DNA from: Akkermansia sp.
GTDB lineage: Bacteria; Verrucomicrobiota; Verrucomicrobiia; Verrucomicrobiales; Akkermansiaceae
Reading direction: 5' to 3'
DNA length: 40,259 bases
NCBI GenBank assembly: GCA_017398355.1
Contig: JAFQGD010000003.1
Span: 1-40,259 of the forward strand
Positions 34,273 through 40,184 of the stretch are shown here, piece after piece. The notes under the pieces are model-generated. The model made no database searches and was not told the DNA's origin. It saw only the letters and a list, made by a program, of their open reading frames with translations. Position numbers and translations under genes: made by a program. Positions within the stretch are counted from its first letter, which is position 1; every line of letters begins with the position of its first letter.

Positions 34273-36057
34273 ATGAGAGGCCCCCGCGAACGCCAGTACC
34301 GAGCTTTGGAACTGCCGGAAATTATTTCCGGCATGCTGGTTCTATTTGTCGTGCTGTGGGAAGCCTGCTTTGAGCCCATGGCTACAGGGGGTGTCGAGCG
34401 AGATGCCTTTGTAAAGGGAACGCACTTGGCTCTCTGTGGCCTTGTGTGGTTCAACACAGCAGCCGTTTTCCTCCATTTCCTCACCCACTTGGTACACAAG
34501 CGCTGTCCCGGGCGTTTCTTGTGGTTGCAGCTTATCGTAGGTGGTGTGGCCTCGTTTGTATTTTCCGGCGGTGTGTGGAGCTTCCTCCCCACGCAGGCAT
34601 ACTGGGTGAGCTTGCTGCTCAGCCTAGTGTTGGGAGCGTTCTCCTTTGTCAATATTTTAGCCTATGTGCGGGCTCGGCGGCGCTCGCCCGTGCGAGGGCA
34701 GGGGGCATGGCCTCCTGCGGTGGTGTTCTTCACCAGCATGGTGGCACTGGTGGTGGTGAGCGCTCTCATCCTCATGACACCCGGTGCAGCGCGTATCCCC
34801 ATCTCTTATACAGATGCGCTTTTTACCTGCGCCAGCGCCATCTCCATCACCGGTCTTACCTGCATAGATGTCTCTCAAACGCTGGCTCCTTTGGGTAAAC
34901 TAGTGCTATTATTTGATATTCAGGTAGGGGCTATGGGGGTCATGTCATTCTCCTACTTTGTGTTGCTCATGGTGGGCAAACGTCTCAATATGAGGGATAG
35001 CTCCACTATGTCCACCCTGTTGGATCAAGTGGGGGTCAACATCATCCCCTCGCTGCTCAAGGCCGTCTTCTTTGTCACCATCCTGCTGGAGCTGCTGGGT
35101 GCGGTGGCACTCTACTTCCTGTGGCTGGGGCACCCGGGTGTACCGCAGGGCAACCTCTGGTTCTTTGCGCTCTTCCACTCCGTATCTGCTTTCTGTAACG
35201 CCGGTATCACCCTTTTCCCGGAAAACATGGCACAAGATTGCGTGGCGCATTCCTACGCCGTGCAAAGTGTCATGATGCTGCTGATTCTGGCCGGTACGCT
35301 GGGATTCGGCGTCTATCTGGAGGGGCTCACACGCCTGCGCCAGCTTTTTTCCAAAAATCGCACATCGCAGCGCTGGAGCACCCACACCTGGTTGGTCATC
35401 CGCGTCTCCATCCTCGTGCTGCTCATTGGCTCCGTAGGCTTGGCGTTGCTGGGTGCCTTTGAACCCTCTGCCCACGCTCGCAGCGCAGATTACAACCTGT
35501 GGGAAGGTGCCTGGAATGCCATCGGCCGCTCTGCCGGCTTCAATATCACCGATATTAGCGACTACGGACCCGTCTACCACCTCTACCTCTGCGTGCTTAT
35601 GTTTATAGGCGGCAACCCCACCGGCACCGGTGGCGGTGTGTATGCCCCCGTATTTGCCCTGTGTGTGCTGGAGGTGCTGCGTGTGCTGCGTGGCCAGCAA
35701 GACGTAGAAGTACATAGCCGTCGCATAGCCCGTAACACCGTCGAGCGAGCCATGGCCACCGTGGTGCTTTCCACCTGTTGGATTGTGCTCACCACCATGC
35801 TACTGTTGCTCATGGAACCCGCCTTGGCCGATAGCGAAAACGGCATCGTCAAAGTCCTTTTCTTAGAGGTAAGCGCCTACACCACCACCGGCTTCTCGCT
35901 CTGCGACCCTGCCGAGCTCTCCGACTGGTCTAAAATGCTCGTGGTACTCAACATGCTTTTTGGCCGCGTCGGCATGTTCACCTTCATGCTCATCTTCATT
36001 CGCCAGCGTGATCCTTCCCCCATACGCTACCCGGAAACGCGTCTACCCCTCAATTAA
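34273..36057 (+). CDS. Potassium uptake protein, TrkH/KtrB family
   Basis: A 594-residue polytopic inner-membrane protein that conducts K+ into the cell, driven by the membrane potential or sodium. The four selectivity-filter loops with their conserved glycine are visible: TGL at 193-195, NAGI at 309-312, SAGF at 420-423 and TTGF at 538-541. An N-terminal stretch of about 150 residues carries three to four extra hydrophobic segments and is absent from KtrB, so the layout is nearer to TrkH-like proteins with additional helices. The regulatory partner trkA starts 27 nt after its stop. GC content and C-ending codons rise through this gene compared with the genes before it. Confidence 0.9.
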   Translation: MRGPRERQYRALELPEIISGMLVLFVVLWEACFEPMATGGVERDAFVKGTHLALCGLVWFNTAAVFLHFLTHLVHKRCPGRFLWLQLIVGGVASFVFSGGVWSFLPTQAYWVSLLLSLVLGAFSFVNILAYVRARRRSPVRGQGAWPPAVVFFTSMVALVVVSALILMTPGAARIPISYTDALFTCASAISITGLTCIDVSQTLAPLGKLVLLFDIQVGAMGVMSFSYFVLLMVGKRLNMRDSSTMSTLLDQVGVNIIPSLLKAVFFVTILLELLGAVALYFLWLGHPGVPQGNLWFFALFHSVSAFCNAGITLFPENMAQDCVAHSYAVQSVMMLLILAGTLGFGVYLEGLTRLRQLFSKNRTSQRWSTHTWLVIRVSILVLLIGSVGLALLGAFEPSAHARSADYNLWEGAWNAIGRSAGFNITDISDYGPVYHLYLCVLMFIGGNPTGTGGGVYAPVFALCVLEVLRVLRGQQDVEVHSRRIARNTVERAMATVVLSTCWIVLTTMLLLLMEPALADSENGIVKVLFLEVSAYTTTGFSLCDPAELSDWSKMLVVLNMLFGRVGMFTFMLIFIRQRDPSPIRYPETRLPLN

Positions 36058-36084
36058 CACACTCACCCCCACACCTCACTCATC

Positions 36085-36786
36085 ATGAAATTCGTCATCA
36101 TCGGCGCCGGACAGTTCGGCCGTGCTTTGGCCCTCTACCTCACCCAGAGCGGCTACGAAGTCACCATCATCGATGCCAAAGAATCCGTCATCACCGAACT
36201 CAAAGACAGCGTGGCCTACGCCATGATTGGCGATGCCACCGATATGCGCGTACTGCGCCAGCTCGACCTTGAGGGCGAGGATACCTACGTCATCGTTGCC
36301 GTGGGCGAGGTCTTTGAACGCAGCATCCTCATCACCGCTCAGCTCCGCCAAATGGGCGTGAAAAATCTCTACGTCCGCAGCGTCAACGAAATCCACGCCA
36401 ACGTCCTCAAACTCCTCGGCATTACCGAGCTCTTCCGCGTAGAAGATGTGGCCGCCAAGCAACTTGCCTCACACTTTGTGAACGAAGGCCTCATGCGCTC
36501 CCGCAGAATTGATGCCACCCACTCCTTGGCAGACGTGCGCCTGCCGGCCGAATGGGTGGGCGCTACCCTCATGGAGGTAGACCTCCGCAAACGCTACCAC
36601 CTCAACCTCCTCACCGTGCGCCGTGGTAAAGCCCGCGAGGACTCCGGCGAAGACGTCCTTGCTCAGCCTGAGCAGCCTGTCATCGATACCCCCGAACCCT
36701 CCATGCAATTCTTGGAGGGAGATGTCCTCGTCCTCTTCGGTAAAGACGCTGATCTGCAAAGCTTTGTAGACCACTTTGGTCTCTAA
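36085..36786 (+). CDS. Potassium uptake regulatory protein, TrkA/KtrA family
   Basis: A 233-residue cytoplasmic protein with an RCK-N Rossmann domain: the dinucleotide-binding motif GAGQFGRALALYL is at residues 6-18 and the acidic residue of strand 2 is in VTIIDAKES. It ends in an RCK-C domain (about 145-233, ending GDVLVLFGKDADLQSFVDHF). KtrA-type proteins form octameric rings that bind ATP/ADP or NAD(H) and gate the TrkH/KtrB channel encoded just upstream. Coding sequence is strongly C-rich at third positions. Confidence 0.9.
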   Translation: MKFVIIGAGQFGRALALYLTQSGYEVTIIDAKESVITELKDSVAYAMIGDATDMRVLRQLDLEGEDTYVIVAVGEVFERSILITAQLRQMGVKNLYVRSVNEIHANVLKLLGITELFRVEDVAAKQLASHFVNEGLMRSRRIDATHSLADVRLPAEWVGATLMEVDLRKRYHLNLLTVRRGKAREDSGEDVLAQPEQPVIDTPEPSMQFLEGDVLVLFGKDADLQSFVDHFGL

Positions 36787-36816
36787 AAACCATCCGCTAT
36801 CCCTCCCCTCTCTCTC

Positions 36817-37449
36817 ATGACTCCTCGCGTCCTCATCCCCGCCCACACCTACGGTGGCTACATATTTGACCTGGATGGCACCCTCGTAGACAGCATGCCC
36901 ACCCACTACCGTGCCTGGCGCATGGCACTGGCCAACCACGGCTGCCCGCCTCACATCTTCCGCTGGGCGGAGTTCAACGCCCACGGCGGTATGGCTGCTC
37001 ACGACATCGTGGCCGACCTCAACCGCCAATACGGCCTCAGCATGCCTCACCACGTGGTAGCAGATGAAAAACGCGCCAACTACGCCCACCTCCTGCACAC
37101 CACCACACTCCCCATCATCCCGGAGACAGTGGACCTTGTGCGCACCCTGCGCAGCCGCAGCATCCCCTGTGCCATTGGCACCGGTAGCGCACTCCCCGGA
37201 GCCCTCGCCACCCTCGAATCCGCCGGCATCTCCCACCTGTTCGACATCATCATCACCCCGGACGACGTGCCCCCCGGCCGCGGCAAACCGCAGCCGGATA
37301 TCTTCCTACTCGCTGCACAGCGCATGGGGGTCTCCCCCACAGAATGCATCGTCTTTGAAGATGCCGAACCCGGCCTCCGCGCCGCCCAAGCTGCCGGCAT
37401 GGCCTCTGCCCGCGTGGCCCCCGCGCCACCCCCCGCAGAAGAAGACTAA
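36817..37449 (+). CDS. HAD-superfamily phosphatase / beta-phosphoglucomutase-like
   Basis: A 210-residue cytoplasmic HAD hydrolase with motif I DLDGTLVDS (nucleophile Asp18, acid/base Asp20), a helical cap after residue 26 (subclass I), motif II in GTGSALPG, the motif III lysine in GRGKPQPDIF, and motif IV VFEDAEPGLRAAQAAGM. The closest types are beta-phosphoglucomutase-like and fructose-1-phosphatase (YqaB-like) enzymes; the substrate is uncertain. It follows trkA by 30 nt with no terminator, so it is probably in the potassium operon although no functional link is obvious. The start could also be a few codons inside, near the GGYIFDLDG strand. Confidence 0.85.
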   Translation: MTPRVLIPAHTYGGYIFDLDGTLVDSMPTHYRAWRMALANHGCPPHIFRWAEFNAHGGMAAHDIVADLNRQYGLSMPHHVVADEKRANYAHLLHTTTLPIIPETVDLVRTLRSRSIPCAIGTGSALPGALATLESAGISHLFDIIITPDDVPPGRGKPQPDIFLLAAQRMGVSPTECIVFEDAEPGLRAAQAAGMASARVAPAPPPAEED

Positions 37450-37493
37450 GCAACCCCTGCCATCCCCCCACCACCAATCATTGGCAGACTCAA

Positions 37494-37528
37494 TGTACAT
37501 TCACCATTGTTCATTGTCCATTCCCCAT
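37494..37528. repeat. Five tandem 7-bp units (TSNNCAT)
   Basis: TGTACAT, TCACCAT, TGTTCAT, TGTCCAT and TCCCCAT follow each other without a gap (37494-37528). All fit T[G/C]NNCAT. The array overlaps the last codons of the minus-strand cysteine hydrolase gene (stop at 37511-37513). Next to it is a small palindrome CCAAT-C-ATTGG (37474-37484) in the gap between the converging genes. Confidence 0.7.
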
Positions 37529-38383
37529 AGCCCCGCATCTCCGCTTGCACTCCTCCCAGCTCACATCCTGCTGCAGCAAAGAGCCCAGCCAAGCATCCTC
37601 CCCAATCTTTGCTGCATTATTGAACGCCGCCGGATTCGTAATCCGCGTGAACAATACACGTTTGATATCCTTCTTCGCAAAAGTCTTGAACCCATAGCCC
37701 CCTGCAGCCCCTCCTCCTGCCATATTGGATGACCATACCCGAACTTTCTCCCCCTCATCGCGCACCAAAATCACCAAATGCCCGCGCTCGCTGCGGCCAA
37801 TCTTATCCGTCCACCAAATCTTCATCACATCTGCCGGGCGAGCCTTTGCCCAATCCGTAAAACTCACCCCCGCCCGCAAACGGTGTACCAACACCGCAAA
37901 ACCGGGCCCATTCGCATTGGCGCAGCCCCATGGCCCCACACCATCTGCCACCCGCTGTGGCAACAAAGCTTGCCACGCCTTGGCGCTGATACACCGGCGA
38001 CCATTCCGCGCATCCCACCGGATAAGCCCCGACACCACCGCCGCATACACCGCCCCCGAACAAAACGAAGGCCGCGCCCCGCGCGCATTGAACACAGGCT
38101 GCCGCAGCCGCTCATTCCACACAAAAGCCGCTGCCAGCGCATCATGCGCCGCATCCTGCGTGCTATAGCCCCCCGCGCCCCCCTTGTGAATCTCCACAAT
38201 CGCCTCCTGCAATGCCCGCCACCAATCTGCATACACCTGTTGCTGGGCCGTCAGCGCCGCACCCTGCCGCGCCTTCAGCCCGCGCCCCCGCATCTGCATA
38301 GGCGCAGCCGTAGCCACCACTGCGCTACCCATGGCCAGCGCAGCCACCACCATCATCAAATACCTGTGCAACATCCTACCCAT
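37511..38383 (-). CDS. Secreted protein, possible NlpC/P60- or amidase-like cysteine hydrolase
   Basis: A 290-residue exported protein. The signal peptide MGRMLHRYLMMVVAALAMGSAVVATAAP ends near residue 28. The mature part has a papain-like pattern: a Cys at the start of a hydrophobic helix (PSFCSGAVYAAVVSGL, Cys108), then a His opening a beta strand (SERGHLVILVRDE, His202) and a following strand VRVWSSN. This is the order of NlpC/P60 and CHAP cell-wall hydrolases, but I do not recognise the exact family. Start choice: GTG 38389, ATG 38383 and ATG 38374 are in frame; 38383 stands 9 nt after a -10 box, matching other genes here. It may act on peptidoglycan peptides in the periplasm. Confidence 0.65.
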   Translation of the reverse strand: MGRMLHRYLMMVVAALAMGSAVVATAAPMQMRGRGLKARQGAALTAQQQVYADWWRALQEAIVEIHKGGAGGYSTQDAAHDALAAAFVWNERLRQPVFNARGARPSFCSGAVYAAVVSGLIRWDARNGRRCISAKAWQALLPQRVADGVGPWGCANANGPGFAVLVHRLRAGVSFTDWAKARPADVMKIWWTDKIGRSERGHLVILVRDEGEKVRVWSSNMAGGGAAGGYGFKTFAKKDIKRVLFTRITNPAAFNNAAKIGEDAWLGSLLQQDVSWEECKRRCGAMGNGQ

Positions 38384-38392
38384 CGCCACCCC

Positions 38393-38422
38393 AGTCTATC
38401 CAAACCACCCAGCCCCTTGCAA
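38393..38422 (-). promoter_or_regulatory. Promoter of the secreted cysteine hydrolase gene
   Basis: On the minus strand: TTGCAA (38422-38417), 18-nt spacer, TAGACT (38398-38393), 9 nt, ATG 38383. Predicted leaderless start. Confidence 0.6.
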
Positions 38423-38506
38423 GAAAAATCTCCGCGCAGCCGCACATTGTGCTTGCACACCCTCGCCAAACACGCTAAAATCCATCCCACATCAATCCTC
38501 CCCACC

Positions 38507-38579
38507 GGGGCATTAGCTCAGTTGGTAGAGCGGTTGCATCGCACGCAACAGGTCAGGGGTTCGAATCCCCTATGCTCCA
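38507..38579 (+). tRNA. tRNA-Ala (anticodon CGC)
   Basis: A 73-nt cloverleaf. The acceptor arm GGGGCAT/ATGCTCC contains the G3-U70 wobble pair that marks alanine tRNAs. The D arm is GCTC-AGTTGGTA-GAGC. The anticodon arm is GTTGC-ATCGCAC-GCAAC, giving anticodon CGC for codon GCG. The T arm is AGGGG-TTCGAAT-CCCCT, and the discriminator base is A. CCA is not encoded and must be added after transcription. It stands alone, directly followed by a terminator. Confidence 0.96.
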
Positions 38580-38582
38580 TAC

Positions 38583-38610
38583 AAAAAGGCACCCAATCGG
38601 GTGCCTTTTT
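38583..38610 (+). terminator. Terminator of tRNA-Ala
   Basis: AAAAAGGCACCC, loop AATC, GGGTGCCTTTTT (38583-38610). The 12-bp stem is perfect and begins 3 nt after the tRNA. The pairing continues outwards into the tRNA 3' end (38572-38580 with 38613-38621). Confidence 0.92.
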
Positions 38611-38685
38611 GCATGGAGCATCACGGGTCTTCTCACCCCACACCGTTGCAGTAAGTATGCCATGGTTCCCATGCCGCAGCGCAGG
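38597..38685 (+). repeat. Direct repeat copy 1, behind tRNA-Ala
   Basis: From TCGGGTGCCTTTTTGC to GCCGCAGCGCAGG. Shared with copy 2 are the terminator's right arm, an inverted copy of the tRNA 3' end (TGGAGCA), TTCTCACCC, GTAAGTATGCCATGG and TTCCCATGCCGCAGCGCAGG. A few substitutions and single-base indels separate the copies. Confidence 0.85.
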
Positions 38686-38688
38686 CAA

Positions 38689-38780
38689 AGTTGCCGACGG
38701 CTGTAAGGCAACTTGGACAAACGCGCAGCGTTTGCCCCGTAGGGGCGAGCCGCCGAGGCGTAGCCGATGGGGCGGCGGCG
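38689..38780. repeat. Cluster of GC-rich hairpins
   Basis: Three stem-loops in a row: AGTTGCC (38689-38695) with GGCAACT (38707-38713); GCCCC with GGGGC (38734-38746, loop GTA); and GCCGCC (38749-38754) with GGCGGC (38771-38776), with a nested GGC-GTA-GCC inside. This resembles a REP-like palindromic element; no reading frame covers it convincingly. Confidence 0.5.
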
Positions 38781-38833
38781 AGTCAACAGCCCGTCACATA
38801 CCCCGGTAGGTTACCACACCCAAGCCACCCATT

Positions 38834-38924
38834 TCGGGTGCCTTTTTGCATGGAGCAATTCCGGGGCTTCTCACCCTGATCTGTTGCGGTAAGTATGCCA
38901 TGGGTTCCCATGCCGCAGCGCAGG
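38834..38924 (+). repeat. Direct repeat copy 2
   Basis: Second copy of the roughly 90-bp unit, 237-239 bp to the right of copy 1. Its left end again forms a short terminator-like hairpin (CACCC 38826-38830 with GGGTG 38836-38840, then CCTTTTT), but no tRNA precedes it. Confidence 0.85.
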
Positions 38925-39028
38925 AGAAGACCTTCCGCGTGCTGTCCGAGATGTCTGTCCGATTGCAGACGATTGAGCACCGGATGGAGGTTTACCACAA
39001 GCAGCCGCCTCCGGCTCCGCCGCAGTAA
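38900..39028 (+). CDS. Possible short ORF or gene remnant
   Basis: A 42-codon frame starting inside repeat copy 2: MGSHAAAQEKTF, then RVLSEMSVRLQTIEHRMEV and a Pro-rich tail. The centre looks like one amphipathic helix. A one-base difference in copy 1 puts the equivalent frame out of phase, and it stops after 14 codons. It could be the tail of a broken phage or accessory gene; no promoter is visible. Confidence 0.25.
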   Translation: MGSHAAAQEKTFRVLSEMSVRLQTIEHRMEVYHKQPPPAPPQ

Positions 39029-39053
39029 GTTCACGCAAGCGGACTCCAAAACG

Positions 39054-39131
39054 ACACCTTGCCGGGTAGGAAGGGCATTCCCGGGAGCAATGGCCCCCAA
39101 TGGACCCTCCTCCTCTTGGCAAGGTGTTTTT
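39054..39131 (+). other. Large imperfect hairpin ending in a T-run
   Basis: ACACCTTGCC (39054-39063) is exactly complementary to GGCAAGGTGT (39118-39127), which is followed by TTTT. The 54 nt between contain further partial pairing (AGGAAGGG with CCCTCCTCCT). It could be a terminator with a long top or a structured RNA. To its right, 39140-39260 is strikingly AT-rich with no gene, and CCGCTATG/CATAGCGG (39283-39303) forms an 8-bp hairpin just before the restriction gene fragment. Confidence 0.45.
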
Positions 39132-39396
39132 GCGCCTTGTACTCAGGTAAAGAAAAGAGTATGATATCAATGATATAAGATAAGAATCCAAATGCTCTAA
39201 AAATAAGCCATTTAGATAAATGCTCAGTTTTAGCAAAGAGGATAGAAAACCGCATTTCTTTTTTCAGGGCTCGCAGTTTAGCCCGCTATGCCTCCCATAG
39301 CGGCGACATCGCATTTAAGGAAAATCCAGACTAAATCAGTCCCATCTTTCTCTTGACGATTACCAATTCGGGCAACTAAACGATAATTTAGAAGCC

Positions 39397-40155
39397 ATGG
39401 CTCAGGCTTTGTATGACTACTGGTTTGTTCAGTTTGACTTTCCCGATGAGAACGGCAAGCCGTACAAGTCCAGCGGTGGCAAGATGGTGAGGAATGAAAT
39501 GTTGAAAAGAGAGATCCCGGAGGGGTGGACATGTGTAACGATTCAGGAAATGGCCGATGTTATAGGTGGTTCTACTCCCTACACTCAAGACCCAGACAAT
39601 TTTTCAAAAGTCAACGAATCTGGGATACCGTGGATTACTCCAAAAGATTTGTCGAAGTCTACTGATTTTTATATTGCTAAGGGAGAAGTTTCTATTACCG
39701 AAAAGGGGCGCAAGGAGGCATCTCTCACATATTTACCACCCGGTTCCATATTGTTCTCTTCGCGAGCCCCGATAGGCTATGTAGCGATTGCTGCTGATTA
39801 TGTAACAACAAATCAGGGATTTAAATCACTTGCACCATTGGAGTCTGAGAGTACTCCCTATCTCTTCTTCCTAATGAAATCGATGGTTTCATATTTTGAA
39901 CAAGCCGCAGGCATCACTACCTTTAAGGAAATATCGGGCAGTCAGGTTAAAGCTGCCAAAATTGTGCGGCCACCAGTTAGTGTGCTGCAAAAATTCTTTG
40001 AAGTCACAGAGCCTATCATGAACAGGAGAAAGGCAACTGAAACGGAAATCAAAGCGTTGACTCAGCAGCGCGACTTCCTCCTGCCTCTGTTGATGAACGG
40101 TCAGGTACAGGTCAAGCCGCTAAATTATCGTTTATATCCACTTCTGGTGGCGTGA
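39397..40155 (+). CDS. Truncated type I restriction-modification specificity subunit (HsdS half)
   Basis: 252 residues covering only the second half of an HsdS protein. The first part (QALYDYWFVQFDFPD, then GKPYKSSGGKMV) is the conserved segment that normally ends the central coiled region. A single target-recognition domain (about 35-185, with GIPWITPKDL, PPGSILFSSRAPIGYVAI and TTNQGFKSL) follows, and then the C-terminal helix (ATETEIKALTQQRDFLLPLLMNGQV). A full HsdS has two such units and about 400 residues. The frame remains open and HsdS-like upstream to 39319 (LNDNLEAMA precedes the ATG) but then hits a stop, so the 5' half is missing. No hsdM or hsdR is in the window. It is either a silent cassette for hsdS recombination or a decayed gene. 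Confidence 0.8.
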   Translation: MAQALYDYWFVQFDFPDENGKPYKSSGGKMVRNEMLKREIPEGWTCVTIQEMADVIGGSTPYTQDPDNFSKVNESGIPWITPKDLSKSTDFYIAKGEVSITEKGRKEASLTYLPPGSILFSSRAPIGYVAIAADYVTTNQGFKSLAPLESESTPYLFFLMKSMVSYFEQAAGITTFKEISGSQVKAAKIVRPPVSVLQKFFEVTEPIMNRRKATETEIKALTQQRDFLLPLLMNGQVQVKPLNYRLYPLLVA

Positions 40156-40169
40156 TTCTGTGGGGCTGG

Positions 40170-40175
40170 TAAAAT
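40170..40175 (+). promoter_or_regulatory. Possible -10 box before the last gene
   Basis: TAAAAT stands 9 nt before ATG 40185, the spacing seen at other genes here. The -35 position (40147-40152, GTGGCG) is poor. Confidence 0.3.
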
Positions 40176-40184
40176 ACCCCAACC

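Noticed and set aside
37064..37732. 222-codon plus-strand frame overlapping the HAD phosphatase
   Set aside because: It is a Pro/Ser-rich frame-shifted shadow of the HAD gene and its C-rich flank.
37778..38809. 343-codon plus-strand frame spanning the cysteine hydrolase complement, tRNA-Ala and repeat
   Set aside because: It runs through a tRNA gene and a terminator and is Pro/His/Arg-rich. It exists because of high C content.
38500..39130. CRISPR array
   Set aside because: There are only two repeat copies, about 90 bp each and not identical, with one spacer-like gap. No cas genes are present.
39031..39255. Minus-strand 74-codon frame with a hydrophobic stretch (FGFLSYIIDIILFSL)
   Set aside because: The hydrophobic part comes from the AT-rich junction DNA and the remainder from the large hairpin. 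No promoter, family or start evidence supports a gene.
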